A DNA stretch of 49,139 nucleotides from Firmicutes bacterium UBA5388 (GTDB lineage Bacteria; Bacillota; UBA4882; UBA10575), in NCBI GenBank assembly GCA_002409975.1, contig DHOO01000037.1, positions 1 through 49,139 on the forward strand, given 5' to 3'. Under the pieces are notes generated by a model. That model had not been told where the DNA came from, did not search any database, and saw only the letters and a program-made list of their open reading frames with translations. A program made the position numbers and the translations under genes. How positions within the stretch are numbered: the first letter of the stretch is position 1; the number at the start of each line of letters is the position of its first letter. Below are positions 25,435-33,443 of this stretch, piece after piece.

Positions 25435-26511
25435 TTGTTCCGAATAGCAGTGTTACCCGGTGATGGCATTGGCCGGGAGGTAACCCCGGTAGCTACCAAA
25501 GTTCTAAAGGCAACCGCGGACTTATTTCAACTTAATTTACAGATCGAATCTGGTCTAATCGGTGAAGACGCCTACGAACAGTATGGTCACCCTCTGCCCC
25601 CAGCAACCTTGGATTTATGTAAAAACTCAACCGCTGTTCTGTTGGGAGCGGTCGGGAGCCCAAAGATGGATCTTCTTCCCCCGGATTTAAGACCAGAAAG
25701 AGCCGCCTTACTTCCCTTAAGGAAGAAGTTGGGGCTATTCGCCAATTTACGACCGATCAAAATCTGCCCCGAACTAATCCCTTCCTCTCCCCTCAAAAAA
25801 GAAATCATTGAACAAGTGGATTTACTAACAGTTCGAGAATTAACCGGTGGGCTTTATTTTGGTAAGAAGTCCCGGGAAATTGGGGTTGATGGGGAAGAAG
25901 TAGCCACTGATACCTTGGAATATTCCAGCGTTGAGATTAAACGCATCCTTAAGTTTGCCTTTGAAGCTGCCCGACAAAGAAGAAAAAAAGTAACTTCTGT
26001 TGATAAGGCCAATGTTTTAACCAGTTCTCAATTATGGAGAGAAAATGCTGAACAAATGAGAAGAGATTACCCGGATGTGCATTTAGAACATATGTATGTA
26101 GACAATTGCGCCATGCAATTAGTAAAAAATCCCGCACAATTTGATGTGATCGTCACAGAAAATATGTTTGGAGATATTCTGACCGATCAAGCTTCGGTTC
26201 TAAGCGGCTCCCTCGGGATGCTCCCTTCCGCCAGTTTAGGCGGGAAAACTGGTCTCTATGAACCCGCTCATGGTTCAGCCCCTGAGCTTGCCGGCCAAAA
26301 CATCGCCAACCCCTTAGCTACAATCCTCTCCACCGCTCTCTTGTTTCGGTTCTCCCTCCACCACGAAGCAGCCGCCGGCGCCATCGAACAAGCGGTAGCT
26401 AAGGTCTTGGCAGAGGGTTATAGAACCTCTGATCTTTATGTCCCTGGAACAACACAAGTTGGCGCCAGAGAAATGGGCGAATTAGTAACCAAGTTTTTGA
26501 AAATGGTTTAG
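25435..26511 (+). CDS. leuB: 3-isopropylmalate dehydrogenase
   Basis: LeuB (358 aa) oxidises and decarboxylates 3-isopropylmalate to 2-ketoisocaproate with NAD+. Seen are AVLPGDGIGREV, LLGAVGSPKMD, the substrate-binding RPERAALLPLRK, the VRELTGGLYFG motif, the metal-site region TENMFGDILTD and GSLGMLPSASLG. The start is TTG, 2 nt after leuD, with GGGGGTG just upstream. leuA is not in the window, so the first step must be encoded elsewhere. No clear terminator follows directly. Confidence 0.97.
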   Translation: MFRIAVLPGDGIGREVTPVATKVLKATADLFQLNLQIESGLIGEDAYEQYGHPLPPATLDLCKNSTAVLLGAVGSPKMDLLPPDLRPERAALLPLRKKLGLFANLRPIKICPELIPSSPLKKEIIEQVDLLTVRELTGGLYFGKKSREIGVDGEEVATDTLEYSSVEIKRILKFAFEAARQRRKKVTSVDKANVLTSSQLWRENAEQMRRDYPDVHLEHMYVDNCAMQLVKNPAQFDVIVTENMFGDILTDQASVLSGSLGMLPSASLGGKTGLYEPAHGSAPELAGQNIANPLATILSTALLFRFSLHHEAAAGAIEQAVAKVLAEGYRTSDLYVPGTTQVGAREMGELVTKFLKMV

Positions 26512-26632
26512 TTCCCTTTCCCTTTAGGTACCACTTACTTCTTGTCTTCATATACTAAATCAAAGATACCAAGAGGCATTCATTGTTAATGTTCGTAATC
26601 CACTTTAAAGTCAAGGAGAAGGGAGGGGCTAC

Positions 26633-26986
26633 ATGGAAAAAAGAAAAAAAATAATCCAACTCTTAATCGATAAAAAATGGACCACAGAAACTATTAGTTC
26701 GTTAGGAGGCGGATTTCTTTATCATCTAGCCTATCCAGTAGAAGTTATTGAACCCGAACTCCTTGCTAATCTAAGGAAAAGAGCTATAACTGAGGGCGCC
26801 GAAATGGAAATTCTTTTTCGAGCAGACCATGAATTAACAAGAGTTGCTTTAACCGAACTCGAAAAGTTTTCTGATTTTCACACCTTTATCCGCTTAGAAT
26901 TCAGATTAATGCAAACTCCCCCCTCTTTAAAGGAGATTAAATATTCGTCGGAAAACGGATATCTCCTCCACTACAAAAAGTCATGA
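26633..26986 (+). CDS. hypothetical protein, 117 aa
   Basis: I do not recognise it. It is a small soluble protein with a basic N-terminus (MEKRKKI), a central helix-rich acidic region and no cysteines, signal or membrane segment. A good SD (GGGAGG, 6 nt before the ATG) and a strong terminator right at its stop show it is a real gene. It stands 121 bp after leuB and is the last gene before the ftsEX cluster. Confidence 0.65.
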   Translation: MEKRKKIIQLLIDKKWTTETISSLGGGFLYHLAYPVEVIEPELLANLRKRAITEGAEMEILFRADHELTRVALTELEKFSDFHTFIRLEFRLMQTPPSLKEIKYSSENGYLLHYKKS

Positions 26987-27012
26987 CCGCCTTCCCCAGG
27001 CGGTCTTTTTTT
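26985..27012 (+). terminator. Rho-independent terminator
   Basis: Stem GACCGCC / GGCGGTC, loop TTCCCCA, followed by seven Ts; it begins within the stop codon of the preceding gene. Confidence 0.93.
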
Positions 27013-27124
27013 ATTAGAAACCTTGAGCTTTTTCTTAAATTACTTGTGACGGGAATTACCTGAAGGATATCATCCCAACCTGTCGAAGAAATACCTGAAT
27101 AAACCACGTAAGGGGTGCGTTTAC

Positions 27125-27811
27125 TTGATTTTAACTAAAGATTTAACCAAAATATATAGTAACGGAGTTGTAGCCTTAGAGCAGCTATCCCTATCTGTGG
27201 AAAAAGGAGAGTTTGTCTTTTTAGTCGGTCCCAGTGGCGCCGGGAAAACCACATTTTTAAACCTGATCATTCGTCGAGAGTTACCGACCGCCGGTCTTCT
27301 CTCGGTCAATCAAAAGAATATTGCCTCTCTAAAAAAAGATGAGATCGCTTTTTTACGTCGAAGTATCGGTGTTATTTTTCAAGACTATAAATTGTTGCCC
27401 CATAAAACTGTGTACGAAAATATCTCCTTTGCCTTAGAGGTAATTGAAACCGGAATTAAAGAAATCAAACAACGAGTTTATTCCGTCCTTGAATTAGTTG
27501 GTTTACTTAATAAGTCAAATGTCTTCCCTTCTGAATTATCCGGCGGGGAACAACAACGAGTCTGTCTCGCCCGGGCTATTGTTAATCGCCCTCTGCTTTT
27601 ACTAGCTGATGAACCTACCGGTAATCTCGATCCGGATACTTCCTGGGAGATCATGGAGTTACTGAGAGAGATTAACAAACGGGGCACTACTATTTTAATG
27701 GCTACCCATAACAAAGAAATTGTTGATAAGCTTCGTAAAAGGGTAATCGCTTTAGACCACGGTAAACTAATCAGGGATACTCTGAGAGGAGGGTACACCA
27801 TTGAAGCCTAG
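27125..27811 (+). CDS. ftsE: cell division ABC ATPase FtsE
   Basis: FtsE (228 aa), the cytosolic ATPase of the FtsEX complex, which in many bacteria controls peptidoglycan hydrolases at the septum or during elongation and sporulation. Walker A is GPSGAGKTT, Q-loop FQDYKLLPHKTVYENI, signature LSGGEQQR, Walker B LLLADEPTGNLD and H-loop ATHNK. The FVFLVGPSGAGK run is typical of FtsE. The start is TTG 27125, with AAGGGG upstream. It overlaps ftsX by 11 nt. Confidence 0.95.
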   Translation: MILTKDLTKIYSNGVVALEQLSLSVEKGEFVFLVGPSGAGKTTFLNLIIRRELPTAGLLSVNQKNIASLKKDEIAFLRRSIGVIFQDYKLLPHKTVYENISFALEVIETGIKEIKQRVYSVLELVGLLNKSNVFPSELSGGEQQRVCLARAIVNRPLLLLADEPTGNLDPDTSWEIMELLREINKRGTTILMATHNKEIVDKLRKRVIALDHGKLIRDTLRGGYTIEA

Positions 27812-28673
27812 AACTTTTCTCTATTTCTTTCGTGAAGCTTTTCGTGGGCTTGTTCGCAACAGTTTGATGTCTTTGGCGGCAATCGGAATCATTACTATTG
27901 CTCTCCTACTCTTTGGCTTGTTTTATCTTTTTACTGTTAATCTTCAACACTTAGGAGACTTAGCCTGGGACAAAATAGAAATTAGAGTCTTTTTAGAGCA
28001 AAACGTAGAGCAGGTTGAAGAGATTGGAACTAAATTAGCAGCTCTCCCCGGAGTGAAAAGTATTAAATTCATTCCTAAACAAGAAGGAGCGGCTGCCCTG
28101 GAAAAATTGTTAGGAAATAAAAACCTTTTTACCGAAGAAGACAACCCCTTACCCCACTGTTTTAATCTTTCTCTTACTGAGGGAGCGAATATCGATGAAA
28201 TATCCCGTTTAGCTTCCAAAGTTCCCGGTGTTGAAGAAGTCGTATTTGGTCAAGCTTTTGTGAAATTTTTAAAGATTGCCATCCGGATTGGTCTAATAGT
28301 TGGAATGGTGTTCTTGTTATTGACCGTATGCGCCGTCTTATACATTGTAATTAATACCATTCAACTCACCGTTTATGCCAGACGTAAAGAGATTGAGATT
28401 ATGAAGTTAGTCGGAGCCACTGATGCTTTTGTCCGTTGGCCTTTTCTCCTCGAAGGAATGGTCCTGGGTCTGGGGGGAGCCGCCCTTGCGTTAATCCTTT
28501 TAACCGAAGGCTACACCATCCTGATTAGAAAACTTAGCGCCTATCATAATTTTATCCCCTTATTACCGAGGGCGCAAGTAAACTCACCTCTCATCATTTT
28601 CCTGTTTACGATGGGAATCTGCTTTGGAGCGATCGGGAGCCTGTTTTCGATTAAAAGATATCTTAAAGTTTAA
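27801..28673 (+). CDS. ftsX: cell division ABC permease FtsX
   Basis: FtsX (290 aa) is the membrane partner of FtsE. One N-terminal membrane segment (about 20-45) is followed by an extracytoplasmic domain (about 50-150; IEIRVFLEQNVEQVEEIG, the loop that normally contacts a hydrolase or its activator) and three further membrane segments, with the ARRKEIEIMKLVGAT coupling region before the last two. The start is TTG 27801 with GGAGGG 6 nt upstream. The coiled-coil M23 (EnvC-like) gene that often follows ftsX in Bacillota is missing; a protease gene follows instead. Confidence 0.95.
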   Translation: MKPRTFLYFFREAFRGLVRNSLMSLAAIGIITIALLLFGLFYLFTVNLQHLGDLAWDKIEIRVFLEQNVEQVEEIGTKLAALPGVKSIKFIPKQEGAAALEKLLGNKNLFTEEDNPLPHCFNLSLTEGANIDEISRLASKVPGVEEVVFGQAFVKFLKIAIRIGLIVGMVFLLLTVCAVLYIVINTIQLTVYARRKEIEIMKLVGATDAFVRWPFLLEGMVLGLGGAALALILLTEGYTILIRKLSAYHNFIPLLPRAQVNSPLIIFLFTMGICFGAIGSLFSIKRYLKV

Positions 28674-28763
28674 GTTATATCCTCCCTCCTTCGCACATAT
28701 GCTCTTATGGAAAATCAGGTTACAAAGCGCCCTAAGAGATATACAGGCAAAGGAGCGGTTCAG

Positions 28764-30008
28764 ATGATAAAGATCGCCACAAGCCGAATCCTTCCGCTAA
28801 TGATCATCCTTTTGTTCCTCACGGTTTTTTTTGGGTTGGGGTATGGACTTTCACAGGATAAATATAGGGATTTTTTCCTCGCTTGTCAGGTGATCCCTCT
28901 TCTTAAATTGAGATTTTTCGAACCCGTCAACCTCTCTCAGCTTGTTATCATCTACCTGAAAAAGGGGAAGGTTCAGGGCCTACTGGAAAGCCTGGGGGAT
29001 CCTTACACCAGGTATCTTAATCAAAAAGAATATGTTCAACTCCTCGAGGAAAACAAAGGAAGTTACGGAGGAGTTGGCCTTTATCTAGAGTATAAAGATG
29101 GTGAATTGATCATTTTTAAACCAATTAAAAACTCCCCTGCTGAGCTGGCTGGCCTCAGACCAGGGGATCGCATTACCGCGATTGATTATCAATCAACCAA
29201 GGAGATGTCTAAGGAGATCGCTGTCACGAAAATTTTAGGCCCCCCCGGCACGACTCTGACCCTTACGATCAAACGAGGGGAAGGTAACACTCAAATTACT
29301 AGAGAAGTCACATTAACACGAACATTGATTGACCCTTCCATCGAATGGGAGATCAAAAAGGATTCCGTCGTCGGAAAGATTGGCTGGATTAGCCTCACTC
29401 AATTTACTGAGAAAACCTCCTCTGATCTCGGGCAAGCTTTACAAGCTATTGCCCGCGAAAAAGCCGCCGGAATTGTATTAGATCTTCGTTATAACCCCGG
29501 AGGTTTACTAATCTCCGCTGTAGAGGTAGCCAGTCAACTGCTGGCGGAACGGTCGAATTCTCCAGTAGTTTCCTTGAAATATCGAAATCAACAGGCAGAA
29601 ACTTTTACCGCCTATCCCAACCCTCATCCACCGCTTCCTCTAGTTGTCTTAGTCAACGAATGGAGCGCTAGCTCTTCGGAGATTGTGGCCGGAGCTGTTA
29701 AAGATCTTAAAGCTGGTGTATTAGTCGGTAATACTACTTTTGGTAAAGGTTTAGTCCAGGATGTTCTCCCTCTGCCTACAGGAGGCGCTCTCTATTTAAC
29801 CGTAGCTACTTATCTAACTGCCGGAGGTCACTCGATTCACAAAACAGGAATCCGCCCGGATGTGGTCGTTAAACTCCCTAACGAATCCGATCGCTTTAAA
29901 GAGCAGAGCGATTTCCGTGCTCTCCAAAAAATCGATCGTCTACAAGCAGAAACAGCAATCCAGGTACTAAGAAAACTAATTCTTGTGAAAAGAAAAGCAG
30001 CAGCTTAA
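28764..30008 (+). CDS. S41 family C-terminal processing protease
   Basis: A CtpA-type serine protease (414 aa) acting outside the membrane: signal anchor at about 8-28, a PDZ domain (about 90-175, GVGLYLEYKDGELIIFKPI...GLRPGDRITAID), then the S41 core. Catalytic Ser is in NEWSASSSEIVAGA and Lys in TTFGKGLVQ. Such proteases trim or degrade secreted proteins and signalling factors, including hydrolases and sporulation proteins. ATG 28764 is used since AAAGGAG is 9 nt upstream; the longer ATG at 28707 has no SD. Its place after ftsEX suggests a role in cell-wall or division control. Confidence 0.92.
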   Translation: MIKIATSRILPLMIILLFLTVFFGLGYGLSQDKYRDFFLACQVIPLLKLRFFEPVNLSQLVIIYLKKGKVQGLLESLGDPYTRYLNQKEYVQLLEENKGSYGGVGLYLEYKDGELIIFKPIKNSPAELAGLRPGDRITAIDYQSTKEMSKEIAVTKILGPPGTTLTLTIKRGEGNTQITREVTLTRTLIDPSIEWEIKKDSVVGKIGWISLTQFTEKTSSDLGQALQAIAREKAAGIVLDLRYNPGGLLISAVEVASQLLAERSNSPVVSLKYRNQQAETFTAYPNPHPPLPLVVLVNEWSASSSEIVAGAVKDLKAGVLVGNTTFGKGLVQDVLPLPTGGALYLTVATYLTAGGHSIHKTGIRPDVVVKLPNESDRFKEQSDFRALQKIDRLQAETAIQVLRKLILVKRKAAA

Positions 30009-30051
30009 CGACATTCTAAGGAAGCGCTAATTTTAAGATTTGACCACCAGT

Positions 30052-30074
30052 AAATTCCTTTAGGCAATTCCCTC
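30052..30074. repeat. solo GGAATTGC-type box
   Basis: Two nested copies of the arm motif (AAATTCCTTTA and GGCAATTCCCTC) between the S41 protease and the deacetylase gene. Confidence 0.45.
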
Positions 30075-30102
30075 AGTTATTAATTCCACTGTTATTTTGG
30101 AG

Positions 30103-30130
30103 AGAGCCGGTTGCGAAACAACCGGTTCTT
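30103..30130 (+). terminator. terminator-like hairpin
   Basis: Stem GAGCCGGTTG / CAACCGGTTC with loop CGAAA; only a short TTCTTAAC follows, so it may be a weak terminator or a processing or attenuation hairpin before the next gene. Confidence 0.5.
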
Positions 30131-30152
30131 AACATGAAATGGAGTGAGGCGC

Positions 30153-31109
30153 ATGACTCCTTTACCCCAACTTGGTCATCCTTTATCCCACAGGCGAGTC
30201 CCGCTGCGTATAAGGTTTCGTCTGTTGTTCATTCTCTTCCTTCTTAGCGAACTGATACTGCCTTTAACTTTTATGTCACCAGAAGTCGATAGGAGTCCTT
30301 TACTGGTAGGAGAAAAGCTGATCGGCTTAAATTGCTTCACGTTCGTGGGCGGTAGCCAGTATCAACCAGCGTCTAAGAAGAAAGCCCTTCCCTTCATTCC
30401 CCATCTAGAAGGCAAAAAAGCCCATTCTCTTCCCGAAAAAGAAACTAGAGACCGGCCAAAAATAGCCCTCATTATTGATGATGTCGGTTTTGTCCGCCAA
30501 CCGACTGAGGATTTCTGGGCTCTTGACATTCCTCTAACTTTTGCGGTTTTACCTTGGGGCAAATACTCCGAGCTTCACGCTAAACAGGCACTCCAGCGAA
30601 ATCAACAGATAATTCTTCATCTCCCTTTAGAACCATTAGACTCCTCAATCAATCCTGGAGCTGGGGCTATTTTCGAGAGTTTTTCACCACAAGAAGCCCT
30701 ACAGCAACTAAGAAAAAATTTAGCTGCTGTCCCAGGAGTGATTGGCGTTAATAATCATATGGGATCAAAAGGAACTCAAGATTTAAAAATGATGACCCTA
30801 ATTATGACTGAATTAAAAATGAGGGGTTTATTCTTTATTGATAGTATGACGATTAAATCCTCACTAGCTTGGAAGGTTGCTCAAAAGATGCAAGTTCCTG
30901 TCGGGATCAGAAATGTTTTCCTTGATGGTCTGGGGATCGAAGGAATCCCCTTACAAGTGCGTGTTCTAATTGAAAAGGCATTAAACCAAGGCTCAGCCAT
31001 TGGCATCGCTCATACTCGTCCCGGAGTAGCTAAAGCGATTAGCGACTGCCTTCCCCTTTTTCAACAGGCCCAGATAGAGCTAGTCCACGTCTCCCAGCTA
31101 GTTAAATAG
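30153..31109 (+). CDS. divergent polysaccharide deacetylase (YibQ family)
   Basis: A 318-aa secreted or anchored protein of the YibQ/divergent polysaccharide deacetylase family. An N-terminal hydrophobic segment (about 18-40) follows a basic start. The NodB-like fold begins at RPKIALIIDDVGF, with the paired Asp; LTFAVLPWG, ILHLPLEP, NNHMGSKGT, FFIDSMT and GIAHTRP complete the family pattern. Real catalysis is unproven for the family, which is linked to cell envelope functions. ATG 30153 has GGAG 8 nt upstream. It belongs with ftsEX and the S41 protease in an envelope cluster. Confidence 0.85.
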   Translation: MTPLPQLGHPLSHRRVPLRIRFRLLFILFLLSELILPLTFMSPEVDRSPLLVGEKLIGLNCFTFVGGSQYQPASKKKALPFIPHLEGKKAHSLPEKETRDRPKIALIIDDVGFVRQPTEDFWALDIPLTFAVLPWGKYSELHAKQALQRNQQIILHLPLEPLDSSINPGAGAIFESFSPQEALQQLRKNLAAVPGVIGVNNHMGSKGTQDLKMMTLIMTELKMRGLFFIDSMTIKSSLAWKVAQKMQVPVGIRNVFLDGLGIEGIPLQVRVLIEKALNQGSAIGIAHTRPGVAKAISDCLPLFQQAQIELVHVSQLVK

Positions 31110-31162
31110 TATTAAGAATTTAAAGATCTTGTAAAAGGATTTTCCCTTCTGTTGTCGAATTG

Positions 31163-31176
31163 CGAATGTATGTTCG
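31163..31176. promoter_or_regulatory. LexA (Cheo-type) SOS box
   Basis: CGAATGTATGTTCG differs at one position from the Gram-positive LexA consensus CGAACNNNNGTTCG. It lies 54 nt after the deacetylase stop and about 290 nt before uvrB, a classic SOS gene. A type II repeat relative lies between the box and the uvrB promoter. Confidence 0.65.
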
Positions 31177-31218
31177 GTATGTCGGTTTTAATTTCCCTTA
31201 ATTAAGCTTGGCCTATAA

Positions 31219-31312
31219 TTGAGGGAATAGTCTATTTATCTAAACAGCCCTTTGAACACAATATATAGGGGAAGTCTTCCCTTAGGCGATCAATAGCCTA
31301 TGGTTTAATTGT
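31219..31312. repeat. degenerate type II-like repeat upstream of uvrB
   Basis: TTGAGGGAATAG (left arm) and a core beginning ACACAATATATAGG and containing TTAGGCGATCAATA match the type II repeats; the core also has a GGGGAAG/CTTCCC mini-hairpin, and the right arm is not clear. Confidence 0.6.
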
Positions 31313-31398
31313 ATGTTATGTAACTTTTTAACAACAAGTTTAGGCGAACCAATTTAGTTTAACCCCTAGGTAAATAGAAGCTCCCTCTAGCCTCAGCA

Positions 31399-31427
31399 TT
31401 GAATTATAAAGCGTCCTTTGCTATAAT
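31399..31427 (+). promoter_or_regulatory. sigma-A promoter of uvrBA
   Basis: TTGAAT (31399-31404), 17 nt, TATAAT (31422-31427), about 30 nt before the uvrB ATG. No LexA box overlaps it. Confidence 0.65.
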
Positions 31428-31463
31428 TGTTTTATGTTAACTATATCAGCTGGAGATGATCCG

Positions 31464-33437
31464 ATGAATACTTTTAAATTAGTTACACCCTACACCCTCA
31501 GCGGTGACCAACCAGAGGCTGTAGAGAAACTAACTAGTGGATTAATAAAAGGTTTGCGCAGCCAAGTTTTACTCGGGGTAACCGGTTCTGGAAAAACCTT
31601 TACCATGGCTAATATCGTCGCTCAAATAAACCGTCCCACCCTTGTCCTTGCCCATAATAAAACTCTTGCCGCCCAGTTGTATAGTGAATTTAAGGAATTT
31701 TTTCCGGAAAATGCTATTCATTATTTTGTTAGTTATTATGACTATTACCAACCTGAGGCTTATATCCCTCAGTCCGATACCTATATTGAAAAAGATGCTA
31801 GCATCAACGAAGAGATCGATCGTCTCCGCCACGCCGCTACCTCTTCTTTATTTGAACGCCGTGATGTGTTGATTGTGGCTAGTGTCTCTTGCATTTATGG
31901 CCTGGGTTCCCCTGAAGATTACCAGGGAATGACCTTGTCCTTAAAACACGGTGATTTTCGGGACCGGGACAAGATCCTCCGTCGCTTGGTCGGGATTCAA
32001 TATTCTCGTAACGACATTGGTTTCACCCGCGGAACATTCCGCGTCCGGGGCGATGTAATTGAAATCATCCCGATTTACGGAGAAACAATCATCAGAATCG
32101 AACTGTTCGGAGATGAAGTCGAAAAAATCCTGGAAGCCGATCCTTTAACTGGAGAAATTTTAGGAGAAAAAGAAACCATCACCATCTACCCGGGAACGCA
32201 CTATATTACCAGCGAAGAAAAGATGAAAGTGGCGATTGGTAACATTGAACAGGAACTCGAGCAAGAACTAGCCCGTTTACGAAAGGGAAATCAGCTTTTA
32301 GAAGCCCAACGTCTAGAGCAACGGACTCGCTTTGACCTTGAGATGCTTCAAGAAGTCGGTTACTGCCAGGGAATAGAGAATTACTCCCGGCATCTTACCG
32401 GAAGAAAACCCGGGGATGCTCCGGCCACTTTACTTGATTACTTTCCCAGCGATTTTCTCCTGTTTGTTGATGAATCTCACGTTACTATTCCTCAGGTCAG
32501 AGCAATGTTTGCCGGAGATCGTTCGCGTAAAGAGACTCTCATTAACTATGGATTCCGCCTGCCTTCGGCTTTAGATAATCGACCCTTACGCTTTGAAGAG
32601 TTTGAAAAAGCGATCAATCAAGTGATCTACGTTTCCGCTACCCCTGCTGCTTATGAATTGCAGCAGGCGCAGCAAGTAGTAGAACAAATAATCCGTCCTA
32701 CCGGTCTACTTGATCCGGAGATCGAGGTTAAACCAGTAAAGGGTCAAATCGATGATTTAATGGAGGAGATTAGAACCCGGGTAGCTAAAAAAGAGCGGGT
32801 GCTGGTCACCACTCTGACCAAGAGAATGGCGGAGGATTTAACAGAATACCTGGAGGAGGCAGGGTTTAGGGTTAGATACCTCCATTCTGAGGTTCATACT
32901 CTTGACCGAATCGCGATCCTTAGAGACCTTCGGCTGGGGGAATTTGATGTCTTAGTGGGAATTAACCTACTCCGTGAAGGGCTGGATCTCCCTGAAGTTA
33001 CTTTAGTCGCAATTTTAGATGCGGATAAAGAAGGCTTTCTCCGTTCTGAAACAACTCTGATTCAGATTATCGGTCGCGCCGCTCGTAATGTTTCGGGAAA
33101 AGTAATTATGTACGCCGATGTCATTACTGAGTCGATGGACCGGGCGATTAAAGAGACCAATCGGCGCCGTGAAAAACAGCTGTGTTATAATGAAAAGCAC
33201 CACATTACTCCTGAAACAATCCGGAAAGCGGTTCGTGATCTGATTAAACTCGAACAAGTCGCAGAAGAGAAAGTCGTCTACCAAGTCAAACGTCGTAAGT
33301 TAACACCTGCTGAGATCCGTGAAACCATTAATCGCCTCGAAGATGAAATGTTAACTGCCGCGGGAAAACTGGAGTTTGAAACTGCAGCCAAACTCCGCGA
33401 TGAGTTGAAAGAATGGCGTAAATTATTGGAGGAATGA
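31464..33437 (+). CDS. uvrB: excinuclease ABC subunit B
   Basis: UvrB (657 aa), the damage-verifying helicase-like subunit of nucleotide excision repair. Walker A GVTGSGKTFT, the beta-hairpin region SYYDYYQPEAYIPQSDTYIEKD, DEXH-type VDESH, motif VI QIIGRAARN and the C-terminal UVR domain (LEDEMLTAAGKLEFETAAKLRDELK) that binds UvrC are all intact. ATG 31464 is used because TGGAG is 8 nt upstream. It is followed by uvrA after 6 nt. Confidence 0.97.
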   Translation: MNTFKLVTPYTLSGDQPEAVEKLTSGLIKGLRSQVLLGVTGSGKTFTMANIVAQINRPTLVLAHNKTLAAQLYSEFKEFFPENAIHYFVSYYDYYQPEAYIPQSDTYIEKDASINEEIDRLRHAATSSLFERRDVLIVASVSCIYGLGSPEDYQGMTLSLKHGDFRDRDKILRRLVGIQYSRNDIGFTRGTFRVRGDVIEIIPIYGETIIRIELFGDEVEKILEADPLTGEILGEKETITIYPGTHYITSEEKMKVAIGNIEQELEQELARLRKGNQLLEAQRLEQRTRFDLEMLQEVGYCQGIENYSRHLTGRKPGDAPATLLDYFPSDFLLFVDESHVTIPQVRAMFAGDRSRKETLINYGFRLPSALDNRPLRFEEFEKAINQVIYVSATPAAYELQQAQQVVEQIIRPTGLLDPEIEVKPVKGQIDDLMEEIRTRVAKKERVLVTTLTKRMAEDLTEYLEEAGFRVRYLHSEVHTLDRIAILRDLRLGEFDVLVGINLLREGLDLPEVTLVAILDADKEGFLRSETTLIQIIGRAARNVSGKVIMYADVITESMDRAIKETNRRREKQLCYNEKHHITPETIRKAVRDLIKLEQVAEEKVVYQVKRRKLTPAEIRETINRLEDEMLTAAGKLEFETAAKLRDELKEWRKLLEE

Positions 33438-33443
33438 ACAAAA

